A DNA stretch of 64,000 nt from Acidobacteriota bacterium (GCA_016716715.1 JADJVE010000004.1:62001-126000), one strand, 5' to 3'; shown: positions 18,003-26,483, counted from the first letter of the stretch. Numbers and translations: made by a program. Notes: generated by a model not told the origin, from the letters alone.

Positions 18003-20311
18003 CAGCGCCGCCTGCGCGGGGCGGGGCCCCGCCTTGGCGAGGCGCCGCGGCGCGGAGCCGGCTTGCGCGCGTGGTGCTGGAGCGCTTCGACGCGGCTCGC
18101 GCTCTTCGGGCCCGCGCTCGCCCCCACCGGGACGAAGTCGAGGCCGCGCTTCTCGGAGTCGGCCTTCACGAGCTTGACGCGCAGCCGGTCGCCGAGGCGG
18201 AAGACGCGCCCCGTCGAGGCGCCGACGAGGCGGTGCTCGACGTCCTCGAACCGGTAGAAGTCGTCCTGGAGCGACGAGATCGGGATGAGGCCGTCGACGT
18301 AAATGTCCTCGAGCGTCACGAAGAGACCGAAGCCGACGACGGCCGAGACGTACGCCCAGAACTCGTCGCCCACGCGCTTGCTCAGGAAGACGAACTTCTT
18401 CCACGAGATCGCTTCGCGCTCGGCGGACTCGGCGCGCCGCTCGCGCGACGAGCAGTGCAGCGCGGCTTCCTTGAACCAGCGCGTGCGGCCCTCGGCCTCT
18501 TCGGGCCGCGGGGCGCGGCGGGCCGCGATCCACTCCACGAGCGCGCGGTGGACGAGAAGGTCCGGGTAGCGCCGGATCGGGGACGTGAAGTGCGCGTAGT
18601 ACGTGGCCGCGAGCGCGTAGTGCCCGCGGCAGTCTTCGGAGTAGAGGGCCTTCTTCTGCGAGCGCAGGACGAGGTCGTCCACGAAGCGCTCCTCGGGCTT
18701 GCCCTGCGCCTGGTCGAGGATGGCCTGGAACGTCGCGGGCGTGACCTCCTCCTCATCCTCCGGCAGGTCGTAGCCGAGGGGGCCGAGGACGACGCGCAGC
18801 GCCGCGAGGCGCGTCTCGTCGGGGCGGTCGTGGACGCGGTAGAGCGCGGGTGTCGGCACGAACACGAGGTGACGCGCCACGGCCTCGTTGGCCGCGAGCA
18901 TGAACTCCTCGATGAGCCGGTGCGCCTCGTTCCGCACGGCCTTGAGGATCGCGACGGCCTCGCCTTCCTCGCCGAGGATGACGTCCGAGTCCGGCAGGTC
19001 GAAGTCCAGAGACCCGCGGCGCACGCGCCGCGACTGCAGCGCATGCGCCGCGCGCTGCGCGACCCCACTCGGGAAGGGAGAAGAAACTTCTTGAGGAGGG
19101 AAGGCTGGCGCGCCGTCGCGCCTCTGCCCCTCTTCCTTTTCTAGGAAATCCCCGACTTCGTTGTATGTAAGCCTCGCGCGTGACTTGATGAGCGAGCGGT
19201 AGAACTCGCTCTTCACCGTCTCCCCGTGCTTGTCCAGCGTGAGGACCGCCGACACCGTGCGGCGCTCCTCGTCGGGGCGCAGCGAGCAGAGGTCGTTCGA
19301 AAGGCGCTCGGGGAGCATGGCGATCGCGCGGTCCGGGAAGTAGACGGATGTGCCGCGCTCGTACGCCTCGGCGTCGAGCGCGCTCCCGACCGGGACGTAG
19401 TGCGAAACGTCCGCGATGTGGATGCCGATGCGGAAGCCGCCGTTCGGCAGCTGCTCGGCCTCGATCGCGTCGTCGAAGTCGCGCGCGGTCTCGCCGTCGA
19501 TCGTCACGATCGTGCGGGCCGTGAAGTCCGTGCGTTCGCGCCGCTCGCCCTCGCCCACCTCGCGCACGGAGGCCTCGGCCTCCGCGATCACGGTTTCGGG
19601 GTACTTCCGCGGGATCCCCCACTTGCGGGCCACTACCTCGACGTCCACGCCGGCGTCGCCCTCGAAGCCGATCGTGTCGGTCACCTCGGCGAGCGCGAGG
19701 CGCTTGTCGTCGGGCCACGCGATGATCCGGGCCTCGACGAAGATCCCGTCGGGCGCGTTCAGGTCCTTGCCGTCCGGCACCGCGAGGCGCGCGTCGATCT
19801 TCCGGTCGAACGGGACGACGAACGTCCCCTCCGGCCCGCGGACGAGCTTGCCGACGACCGTCTCGCGCCGGCGGACGAGCACCTTGACGACCGTCCCGGT
19901 CGGGCGCGGGTCGAACCGCGGCGCGCGGCCGCCCTTCGACTTCGGCGCGGCCTTGGCCGCCTCGACGCGGACGAGGACGACGTCCCCGTCGAGGGCGCTG
20001 GCGAGTCCGGTCACCGGTGTGTCCGGAACTCCGGGCACTCCGGAGAGGAGGAACGCGCGGCCCTCGCCGCGTACGGCGAGCGTTCCGGCCTGAAAGTCGG
20101 TGAACTCGATGAGGGAGAGCTTCTCGCCGCGCACGCGCACGATCTCGCCGCGCCGCTCGAGGTCGGCGACGACGGCGCGCAGATCGTCCTCGTCTGCCGC
20201 GGTGGGAGCGAGGCCGAAGACCTTGCGGGCAAGGTCGTTGAAGGGAAGGACGCGCTGGCCCCTCGGCTTGAGAGCCGAAAGGGCCGCTTCACGGATCTGA
20301 TTGGGGTTCAT
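18002..20311 (-). CDS. rnr: Ribonuclease R (RNase II/RNB family 3'-5' exoribonuclease)
   Basis: A protein of 769 residues. It has an N-terminal winged helix, two cold-shock domains, the RNB catalytic core with DGETARDFDDAIE (metal-binding Asp residues) and HYALAATYYAHFTSPIRRYPDL, a C-terminal S1 domain (FWAYVSAVVGFGLFVTLEDI) and a basic Arg-rich tail. It degrades structured RNA. Element E2 of the dispersed motif lies at 19071-19154, in the variable stretch between TYNEVGDFLE and RRVRRGSLDFDLPD, where it encodes GAPAFPPQEVSSPFPSG. Confidence 0.96.
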   Translation of the reverse strand: MNPNQIREAALSALKPRGQRVLPFNDLARKVFGLAPTAADEDDLRAVVADLERRGEIVRVRGEKLSLIEFTDFQAGTLAVRGEGRAFLLSGVPGVPDTPVTGLASALDGDVVLVRVEAAKAAPKSKGGRAPRFDPRPTGTVVKVLVRRRETVVGKLVRGPEGTFVVPFDRKIDARLAVPDGKDLNAPDGIFVEARIIAWPDDKRLALAEVTDTIGFEGDAGVDVEVVARKWGIPRKYPETVIAEAEASVREVGEGERRERTDFTARTIVTIDGETARDFDDAIEAEQLPNGGFRIGIHIADVSHYVPVGSALDAEAYERGTSVYFPDRAIAMLPERLSNDLCSLRPDEERRTVSAVLTLDKHGETVKSEFYRSLIKSRARLTYNEVGDFLEKEEGQRRDGAPAFPPQEVSSPFPSGVAQRAAHALQSRRVRRGSLDFDLPDSDVILGEEGEAVAILKAVRNEAHRLIEEFMLAANEAVARHLVFVPTPALYRVHDRPDETRLAALRVVLGPLGYDLPEDEEEVTPATFQAILDQAQGKPEERFVDDLVLRSQKKALYSEDCRGHYALAATYYAHFTSPIRRYPDLLVHRALVEWIAARRAPRPEEAEGRTRWFKEAALHCSSRERRAESAEREAISWKKFVFLSKRVGDEFWAYVSAVVGFGLFVTLEDIYVDGLIPISSLQDDFYRFEDVEHRLVGASTGRVFRLGDRLRVKLVKADSEKRGLDFVPVGASAGPKSASRVEALQHHARKPAPRRGASPRRGPAPRRRR
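19071..19154. repeat. Paired inverted motif, element E2 (inside rnr)
   Basis: Left arm 19071-19100, minus strand CTCCTCAAGAAGTTTCTTC flanked by pyrimidines on both sides. Right arm 19131-19154, CCTTTTCTAGGAAATCCCC. Only about 30 bases separate them. Both arms are degenerate, so this copy is less certain than the others. Confidence 0.5.
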
Positions 20312-20501
20312 GAAGAGGGTCTCGAACCCGGCCGTTTCAAGCCTAAATGACTCTGGGCAGGGAATTTCTGGTCGAGCTGGCGATTCCGGGCGGGATGCCC
20401 GATGCCGCGCTCAACCGGGACAAGGCTACCACGGAGACGGACAAACCCGCCTCAAGGCCGGTACACCCTTTGCGATTCCGGGGTTGCACGAGGAGGACGC
20501 C

Positions 20502-21431
20502 ATGAGAAAACCCAACGACATCTCCAGCCCCATCAGGATGTTGGGCGCCGCAACGATCGCCGTCACGGCGGCCGCCGCGTTCGTCGCCGGCGGCTGCGGC
20601 TCCAGAACGGAGCACGCACAGCTCGTCTCGGAGAAGAAATACCTGGCGACGGAGAACCGCCGTGTCTCCGACGCCCTCGAGGCGAAGAACGTCCAGACGC
20701 GCGAGCTCGAGGTGGCGCTCCTCGAGGTTCAGAACGGCCTCCAGGAGATTCGCGGCCAGGAGCTCGCCGCGGTCCGCACGTCGATCCGCGTCGCCAGGGA
20801 GGGCCGGGCCTCGGCGACCCTGCGCGAGGAGCTGCGGACCGAGGTCCGGACGATCCGGGATGCCGTCCGCGAGAACCTCGCGAAGCTCGCCCGGCTGGAG
20901 GCGCAGAGCGCCGAGAGCGGCCTCAAGACCGCGACTCTAGAGAGGCAGACGGGAGAGCTGCGCCGGTCACTCGAGGCGAAGGACGCCCTCGTGAAGGACC
21001 TCGACGCGCGCGTCCGCGACCTCTCCCTCGCCGTGAAGACGCAGGCGGCGAGCCTGAAGGAGAAGGACGCCGCCCTGCGCGACGGCGAGGCGCGGCTCGC
21101 CCGCAAGACGAAGGAAGCGAACACGGCCTGGGTCGCGGTCGCTTCGAAGCGCACGCTCGCGCAGAAGGGCGTCGTCGCACGCGCGGGCCTCGGCGGGGCG
21201 TGGACGCAGACAGGCCGTTTCGACCCGGACGTCTTCCGCGAGGTGGACGTGACGCGGGACCTCTTCGTCGAGATCCCGGCGCCCGCGAAGAGCATCCGCG
21301 TCGTGACGGCGCAGCCGAAGGAGAGCTACCGGATCGTCGATGCGGACGCGAAGACGTCGAAGCTCGAGGTCGCCGACGCCGAGGCGTTCTGGAGAGGCGA
21401 GCGTTTCCTCGTCGTCATGCTCCCCGACTGA
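20502..21431 (+). CDS. Coiled-coil lipoprotein of unknown function
   Basis: Encodes 309 residues. An N-terminal signal (AATIAVTAAAAFVAGGC) ends in a lipobox, so the mature protein should be lipid-anchored at Cys31 or nearby. Residues about 40-215 are long charged heptad-like helices (LRTEVRTIRDAVRENLAKLA and similar). The last 90 residues form a compact domain (DVFREVDVTRDLFVEIP, ESYRIVDADAKTSKLEV). AGGAGG lies 6 bases before the ATG. It is transcribed divergently from rnr with a 190-base gap in which I see no strong promoter. Function unknown. Confidence 0.85.
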   Translation: MRKPNDISSPIRMLGAATIAVTAAAAFVAGGCGSRTEHAQLVSEKKYLATENRRVSDALEAKNVQTRELEVALLEVQNGLQEIRGQELAAVRTSIRVAREGRASATLREELRTEVRTIRDAVRENLAKLARLEAQSAESGLKTATLERQTGELRRSLEAKDALVKDLDARVRDLSLAVKTQAASLKEKDAALRDGEARLARKTKEANTAWVAVASKRTLAQKGVVARAGLGGAWTQTGRFDPDVFREVDVTRDLFVEIPAPAKSIRVVTAQPKESYRIVDADAKTSKLEVADAEAFWRGERFLVVMLPD

Positions 21432-21492
21432 GGTCCGGGGGACCCGCCCTTCTCCTGCCCCGGGCGCCGGGGGGCAGGTTGCGCAACGAAAA

Positions 21493-21517
21493 GCCCCGCC
21501 GGTGAGGCGGGGCCGTT
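21493..21517. terminator. Bidirectional terminator hairpin between the lipoprotein gene and tRNA-Leu
   Basis: GCCCCGCC and GGCGGGGC (21493-21513) form an 8-bp stem with loop GGTGA. On the minus strand it is followed by TTTTCG, which suits termination after tRNA-Leu; on the plus strand the tail CGTTCGTTC is poorer. Confidence 0.65.
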
Positions 21518-21526
21518 CGTTCAGGC

Positions 21527-21615
<89 letters not shown>

Positions 21616-21658
21616 GCGGGCGAGGAGAATAAGCGGGCCCGAAGGCCCCGTCAATTCC

Positions 21659-22390
21659 CTAGCGCCGGAAGCCGGCCCGCTCGCGCTCGGCGACGTAGCC
21701 GTCGATGCGGACCTGGTCGACCTCGCCGATCTCCGTGAAGCGGATCCCGAACGCGGGGTGGAAATGATCGAGGTCGTTCGTGCGCCTCACCACTTTGCCC
21801 GAGGCCCTCAGGGGCTTGGGGTCGTCGGGCAGGAAGAACTCGAGCGTGACGGCGCGGCCGATCGGGATGGGCGTCTCGATCTCGACGAGGACGCCGTTGG
21901 ACGAAACGTTCAGCATCTTTCCGAGCTTCAGCGAGCCCTCGCTCGTGACGCGGGCGATCGTGTTGACCTCGCGCCGGGCCGGGATGAGCGTGAGGCGGCT
22001 CGCCTTGTCGAGGAGCTCGTCGGCCGGGAACGGGGCGAGCATGAAGTCGTTGATGCCGGGGACGAGCGCCTCCTCGAGGTGCGGCATCCCGGCCGGCACG
22101 ACGAGCATCATCGAGACGGCGCGCCAGTGCGCCTTCTCACGCAGCCGCCGGCAGGCCCCGACGCCGCCGTCCGGAGGGAACGAGGCGTCGAAGATGACGA
22201 GGTCGGGGATCTTCTCGGGCACGAGCGCCTCGAGCTCCTCGACGCTCTCGGCGACGCGCACGGCGTAGCCCGCGAGCGAGAGGACCGACGCTCCGCCCCG
22301 GAGGAGGCCCGCGGGCGGGCCCGCGAGAAGCACTTTCTTCTTCGCGAAGAGGCCCGAATCGCGCGGGAACGTGCCGGAGTCGGGGGTCAC
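21659..22390 (-). CDS. Receiver-like plus PilZ domain protein
   Basis: A protein of 243 residues. Residues about 15-130 resemble a response-regulator receiver: LVIFDASFP holds the usual phospho-acceptor Asp, but the N-terminal acidic pair is replaced by LLAGPP, so phosphorylation is doubtful. Residues about 135-240 are a PilZ domain with NVSSNGV (matching the D/NxSxxG motif); the RxxxR half of the c-di-GMP site is imperfect (PARREVNTIAR). It overlaps the hotdog gene by 4 bases, which ties it to the acyl-chain locus. Possibly a pseudo-receiver regulator. Confidence 0.82.
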   Translation of the reverse strand: MTPDSGTFPRDSGLFAKKKVLLAGPPAGLLRGGASVLSLAGYAVRVAESVEELEALVPEKIPDLVIFDASFPPDGGVGACRRLREKAHWRAVSMMLVVPAGMPHLEEALVPGINDFMLAPFPADELLDKASRLTLIPARREVNTIARVTSEGSLKLGKMLNVSSNGVLVEIETPIPIGRAVTLEFFLPDDPKPLRASGKVVRRTNDLDHFHPAFGIRFTEIGEVDQVRIDGYVAERERAGFRR

Positions 22391-22788
22391 GCCGCACTCC
22401 CGTGCCGCACCACGATCGAGCCGCGCGCGATCTCGGCGCCCGCGGCGTCGGAGATCCGTCCGTCGAACTTCACCGAGTCGCCGAAGCGGCCCGCGACAGC
22501 CACGTCCACGTCGAAAACGTCTCCCGGGACGGCCTGCCGGACGGCGACGAGGTCCGAGATCCCGGCGAGGAATCCCCGGCGGCCGAGGTCCGCGTCTCCG
22601 CCCTCGAGGAGGAGCGCCGACTGCGCGATGAGCTCGCCGTAGAGCGTCGCCGCGAGCGGCCCGCCCTGCGACGCCTGCGCCCCCGCCGTCACCATGACCC
22701 GCACGCGGCCCTCCGCCCGGCCCGAGGACGCGACGACCGCGTCGGCGAAGCGGAACGGAAAGACGTGCGGGAGGGGCTGGAACGTCAT
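22387..22788 (-). CDS. Hotdog-fold FabZ/FabA-like protein lacking the catalytic His
   Basis: A protein of 133 residues. The start PLPHVFPFRFAD matches FabZ (PHRYPFLLVD) and ELIAQSALLL matches the helix with the catalytic Glu. The segment that in FabZ reads GHFPGxP is AQASQGGP here, so the catalytic His is absent. It may be a non-catalytic or altered hotdog domain, perhaps binding an acyl-ACP. It overlaps both the ACP gene and the PilZ gene by 4 bases. Confidence 0.72.
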   Translation of the reverse strand: MTFQPLPHVFPFRFADAVVASSGRAEGRVRVMVTAGAQASQGGPLAATLYGELIAQSALLLEGGDADLGRRGFLAGISDLVAVRQAVPGDVFDVDVAVAGRFGDSVKFDGRISDAAGAEIARGSIVVRHGSAA

Positions 22789-23051
22789 GCGGCCTTCGCG
22801 CGGATGAACTCGCAGAGGGCGTTCACGGAGGCGAACGCCTTCACGCCGACCTCTTCGTCCTGCACCTTGATCCCGAACTCCTTCTCCACGCCGAGCACGA
22901 GCTCGAGCGCGTCGATGGAGTCGAGGCCGAGTCCGCCGTCGGCGTCCCCGAAGAGGGGGGTGTCGTCCTTGATGGAGGCCGGGTCCACGTCCAGCTTCAG
23001 CTGCCGGACGATCAATTCCTTCACGCGTGGCTTCAAGTCCTCTGATGACAA
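22785..23051 (-). CDS. Acyl carrier protein
   Basis: A protein of 88 residues with the phosphopantetheine site LGLDSIDALELV (Ser about 48) and an acidic helix II. Sequence differs from housekeeping FabF-linked ACPs (LKPRVKELIVRQL at the start), as is usual for dedicated ACPs of secondary acyl pathways. Placed between fabG-like and hotdog genes. Confidence 0.92.
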   Translation of the reverse strand: MSSEDLKPRVKELIVRQLKLDVDPASIKDDTPLFGDADGGLGLDSIDALELVLGVEKEFGIKVQDEEVGVKAFASVNALCEFIRAKAA

Positions 23052-23100
23052 CGTCTCTTCTCCCGTGCCGGTGGAAACCGGATCTTCGAGAATATCAGGC

Positions 23101-23850
23101 TCAGCCGACGAAGCCGCCGTCGATCCGGACGGTCTGCCCCGTGAGGTAAGCGGCGCCGTCCGTGCACAGGAACGAGACGAAGGGCGCGATGTCCTCCGGG
23201 CGGCCGAAGCGCTGGACCGGGACGCGCTTCAGGAAGTCCTCGCGGGCTTCCTTCCCGAGGAAGGAGATCATCTCGGTCTCGACGAAGCCCGGGGCGATGG
23301 CGTTGACGGTGACGCCGAACGGCCCGACCTCGGCCGCGAGCGACTTCGTGAACGCGACGAGCGCGCCCTTGGCCGCCGAGTAGTTCGTCTGGCCCGCGCT
23401 GCCCGAAAAGGCCGCGAGGGACGAGACGTTCACGATGCGCCCCCAGCGTCGCCTCAGCATGCCGCGCACGAACGCCTTCGTCGTGCGGTACGTCCCGCCG
23501 AGGGCCGTGTCCATCACGAGGTTCCAGTTCGCGTCCGGCATGAGAGCAAAGAGGCCGTTCTTCAGGACGGCCGCGTTATTCACGAGGACGTCGATCCCCT
23601 CGCGTTCCTTGTCGAGGCGGTCCGCGAGCGCCGTGATGTCCGCGGCGGACGTCACGTCGCACTTCACGGCTTCCCCGCTGCCGCCCGCGGCGCGGATCGC
23701 CTCGACGGCCGCCTCGGCGCCAGCGGCGTCCGCGCGGTACGTGAGGACGGCGTGGTACCCGTCGGCCGCGAGGCGCTCGCCGACGGCGCGGCCAATGCCC
23801 CTCGAGGCGCCGGTCACGAGCGCAACGCGGGCGCGCGGGGCGTCCGTCAC
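23101..23850 (-). CDS. 3-oxoacyl-ACP reductase (FabG-like SDR)
   Basis: A short-chain dehydrogenase of 249 residues with TGASRGIGRA (NADP site), NNAAV, the catalytic Ser in NVSSLAAFSG and YSAAK. The C-terminal end LTGQTVRIDGGFVG is typical of FabG. It reduces 3-ketoacyl-ACP. It starts four bases inside the end of the acyltransferase gene (ATGA) and precedes ACP. Confidence 0.93.
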   Translation of the reverse strand: MTDAPRARVALVTGASRGIGRAVGERLAADGYHAVLTYRADAAGAEAAVEAIRAAGGSGEAVKCDVTSAADITALADRLDKEREGIDVLVNNAAVLKNGLFALMPDANWNLVMDTALGGTYRTTKAFVRGMLRRRWGRIVNVSSLAAFSGSAGQTNYSAAKGALVAFTKSLAAEVGPFGVTVNAIAPGFVETEMISFLGKEAREDFLKRVPVQRFGRPEDIAPFVSFLCTDGAAYLTGQTVRIDGGFVG

Positions 23851-24878
23851 GGGATCACCGGGGCCGGCACCCGATGCGGGCCGGCAGGCACGACGGTGGC
23901 GGCGAAGACGTGCACGTCCTCCGGCCGCTCGAGCGACGGCCGCGCGACGATCGCGTCGCGCAGCGTCCAGCGGACGAGACGCGTCAGCACGTCACCGGGG
24001 CCGACTTCGGCGAAGCGGTGGATGCCGGCCGCCCTCATCGACGAAAGAGTCGGAGAAAACAGAGATGGAAGAGAGATTTGCTTAGAAAGAACATATGCAG
24101 CCTCCGCGCCGTCGGCCACCCGCCGCCCCAGCATGGGGGCATAGAGAGCAGCGCGGGGCTGCCCCACCCTCACACCACCTTCTAAGAAGTTCTTCAATCT
24201 CTCGGTTACGGATTCGAGGCTTCTCGAGTGCATCGGGAAGCCGATGCTGAGCATTTCCGCTTTCAGCGCCCGCGGCCGCAGGAGGTCGAGGGCCTCTTCG
24301 ACCAGATCCCGCTCCCCCGTCAGGACGAACTGCGCCGCCGCGTTCTCCGTCGCGATGGCGAGCCGGGAGAGGTCCGGGCAGACGCCCGCGAGGGCCGCCT
24401 CGACATCGGGCCGCCCGAGGCCGATCACGAAGCCCATCGTCCCGTCCGCGTCGCCGCTCGCGCGCGCCTCGGACAGGAGCCGCTCGGCTTCGAGCAGGAC
24501 GTCGAGGGCCGCCTCGCGCGAGAGGCAGCCGGCGGCGACGAACGCCGCGTACGTTCCGAGGCTGTACCCGCAGGACGCATCCGGCACGAGACCGTGCTCG
24601 CGCCGAAGGACCTCGAGCGCAGCCAGGGAAGCGGCGAAGACGCCGACCTGGGCGGGCTTGTCGTCGTGAAGTGAGTCGGACCCCGCGCCGAAGAACGTCG
24701 CGCCGATGGAGATTCCGGACCGAAGAGAGATCTCTTCGAATAGTGAAGAGACATATTCAAAGCGCGCCGCCAGCGCCTCGCCCATCCCCGGCTTCTCGCT
24801 GAGCTGGCCGGGGAACAGCGCGCCGAACGTGGCGCCGTGGAAGGCGTGGCCCTCCCCGGAAACGCGAGCCGCGGTCAT
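23847..24878 (-). CDS. Malonyl/acyl-CoA:ACP acyltransferase (FabD-like)
   Basis: A protein of 343 residues. It has FPGQLSEKPGMG at the oxyanion-hole position, the nucleophile motif CGYSLGTYAAF, the catalytic His in FPMHSRSLE and the ending RFAEVGPGDVLTRLV. It loads an acyl group on the neighbouring ACP. Two elements of the dispersed motif touch it: E3 in the C-terminal third (encoding ERLKNFLEGGV and LSKQISLPSLFS) and the left arm of E4 near the N-terminus (SSLFEEISLRS). At each place the residue spacing still fits the family, so the arms replaced sequence rather than inserting. It overlaps the deacetylase gene as ATGA. Confidence 0.9.
   Translation of the reverse strand: MTAARVSGEGHAFHGATFGALFPGQLSEKPGMGEALAARFEYVSSLFEEISLRSGISIGATFFGAGSDSLHDDKPAQVGVFAASLAALEVLRREHGLVPDASCGYSLGTYAAFVAAGCLSREAALDVLLEAERLLSEARASGDADGTMGFVIGLGRPDVEAALAGVCPDLSRLAIATENAAAQFVLTGERDLVEEALDLLRPRALKAEMLSIGFPMHSRSLESVTERLKNFLEGGVRVGQPRAALYAPMLGRRVADGAEAAYVLSKQISLPSLFSPTLSSMRAAGIHRFAEVGPGDVLTRLVRWTLRDAIVARPSLERPEDVHVFAATVVPAGPHRVPAPVIP
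24052..24203. repeat. Paired inverted motif, element E3 (inside fabD-like gene)
   Basis: Left arm 24052-24092, minus strand TTCTTTCTAAGCAAATCTC then pyrimidine-rich. Right arm 24176-24203, CACCTTCTAAGAAGTTCTTC. Both arms carry the TTCTAAG subtype. Interior 83 bases, the gene's own sequence. Confidence 0.65.
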
Positions 24879-24945
24879 GCGGCGGCTCCTCTTCTCTCTT
24901 CTCTCTTCACTTTCAAAGAAATCTTTTCTTTCTTTTCTTCCTCTT
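24721..24945. repeat. Paired inverted motif, element E4 (spans fabD-like start and deacetylase end)
   Basis: Left arm 24721-24750, minus strand CACTATTCGAAGAGATCTC. Right arm 24908-24945, CACTTTCAAAGAAATCTTT then a long pyrimidine tract; a further CTCTTCTCTCTTCTCT precedes it. The interior of about 157 bases holds the start codon of one gene and the stop of the next. Confidence 0.7.
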
Positions 24946-25768
24946 CGACTCTCGCGGACGAGATGGGCGCGAACGTCCAACGCTTCAGCCAGCGCCCCCA
25001 GCGCGCTTCCGTCCGCCCGCGCCCGGCGAAGTGGACGAGGCGCTGGACGGTCGAGAGGCCCGGCATCTCCGGATGCTCGGGGTCGAATTCCCACGGATGC
25101 GCGTAGAGGACGGGCGGAATCCCCGCCGAAAGCGACTGCTCGATCGCCTCCTCGACGCGGCTCTCGCGCGTCAGACGCGAGCACACGCCGCCGCCCCACA
25201 GCGCGCGCTGCCCGAAGAACGTCCCCATCAGGGGTGGGACTTCGAGGATGGGCCCTGCGGGCGTCTCGAGAACCGTCGGGCGCGCCGGGTTCGCCGGGTC
25301 TCCGACGGGCGGCGCCGTCGTCAGGGACGAGTCGACCGTGAAGCCTTCCTCGACGAGGACGGCGAGCGCCGGATTGTCGGCCTTCAGCATCGACCACTCC
25401 GGGGCGCGGAAGGCGGTGACGGGCTTGCCGACGATCTCCTGGAGCGTGTCGCGGCTCCGCCGGATCTCGTCGCGAAACTCCGCGGGCGTTATCTCGAAGA
25501 CGCGGCGGTGCGTGTCGCCGTGGCAGCCGATCTCGTGCCCGGCCGCGGCGATCCGCTTCACGAGCGCCGGGCTCTGGCGGGCCACCCAGCCGAGGACGAA
25601 GAACGTCGCCCTCGACGCCGTCCCGGCGAGAATGTCGAGGATCCGGTCCGTCCCGACGTGCACGCGCTTCTCGCGCGCGGCCCACGTCGCGGGGTCGGAG
25701 TAGGCGGCGTGCCCGCACACGTGGAACCAGTCCTCCACGTCGACGGTCAGGATCGGGGAGACGGGCAC
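24875..25768 (-). CDS. Polysaccharide deacetylase (DUF3473 type)
   Basis: A NodB-fold deacetylase of 297 residues of the class often linked to exopolysaccharide loci. Motifs: LTVDVEDWFH (Asp-Asp equivalents), GHEIGCHGDTH (metal His), FRAPEWS, and a C-terminal YAHPWEFDPEHPEMPG. The last 23 residues (EEEEKKEKISLKVKREER and on) are encoded by the right arm of E4 and look added. Metal-dependent N- or O-deacetylation is the family reaction; the substrate is unknown. It follows the GT2 gene by seven bases. Confidence 0.9.
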   Translation of the reverse strand: MPVSPILTVDVEDWFHVCGHAAYSDPATWAAREKRVHVGTDRILDILAGTASRATFFVLGWVARQSPALVKRIAAAGHEIGCHGDTHRRVFEITPAEFRDEIRRSRDTLQEIVGKPVTAFRAPEWSMLKADNPALAVLVEEGFTVDSSLTTAPPVGDPANPARPTVLETPAGPILEVPPLMGTFFGQRALWGGGVCSRLTRESRVEEAIEQSLSAGIPPVLYAHPWEFDPEHPEMPGLSTVQRLVHFAGRGRTEARWGRWLKRWTFAPISSARVEEEEKKEKISLKVKREERRGAAA

Positions 25769-25775
25769 GCCCGGA

Positions 25776-26474
25776 TTATGACGCGTCGGAATCGAGCGTC
25801 TTGTAATACACGGAAAGCCAGGACGTGATCCACGTGTCGCGGAACGGACGGTAGTGCGAGCGCACGCCGTAGATCGTCTTCACGGGCACCGCGGCGAAGC
25901 GGCGGACGCGAGGCGCGGCCTTGATGAGGATCTCGTTCTCGATTGAATACCGCTCGGCGCGGAGGTTGAGCGTCCGGAGGAGATCCGCCGTAATCACGCG
26001 GTAGCCCGACTGGCCGTCCTCGACGGGCAGGCCCGTCATGCGGCCCAGCACCTTGTCGCCGATGGTGTTCGCCCAGTAGTTCTTCGCGGGCATCGTCGCC
26101 GTGTCTTTCAGGCGCGACCCGATGACGAAGTCCGCCCCGCCCTTCGCGGCCGAAAGGAGGGCCGGCAAGTCGGCCGGATCGTGCTGGCCGTCCGCATCCA
26201 CGAACGCGACGTGCGACACGGGCTCGTTCAGGAGCACGGCGAGTCCGTCTCTCAGGGCCGAACCCTTCCCCCCGTTCGCGGGTCGGACGAGGACGCGGGC
26301 TCCAGCGGCGCGGGCCGCGTCGGCGGTGCCGTCGCCGCTCCCGTCGTCCACGACCAGGACCTCCGGGACGACGCTCTTCAGCCCCGCGACCACGCCGCCA
26401 ACCGTCGAGGCGCAGCGGAAGGCGGGCACGAGCGCGGCGGGGCGAAACTCTCCGGAAATCTTGTCGAACATCAC
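25776..26474 (-). CDS. Family 2 glycosyltransferase (dolichyl-phosphate mannosyltransferase-like)
   Basis: A GT-A fold enzyme of 232 residues with ALVPAFRCASTV, VLVVDDGSGDGT and FVDADGQHDP (DxD) and a QSGYRVI segment. No membrane helix is obvious, so it is the soluble or peripheral type that transfers a sugar to a lipid phosphate. It heads the minus-strand unit with the deacetylase and acyl genes, divergent from nuoA. The shared upstream region of 52 bases contains the Rex-like box. Confidence 0.9.
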   Translation of the reverse strand: MMFDKISGEFRPAALVPAFRCASTVGGVVAGLKSVVPEVLVVDDGSGDGTADAARAAGARVLVRPANGGKGSALRDGLAVLLNEPVSHVAFVDADGQHDPADLPALLSAAKGGADFVIGSRLKDTATMPAKNYWANTIGDKVLGRMTGLPVEDGQSGYRVITADLLRTLNLRAERYSIENEILIKAAPRVRRFAAVPVKTIYGVRSHYRPFRDTWITSWLSVYYKTLDSDAS

Positions 26475-26483
26475 GGTTGGGGA

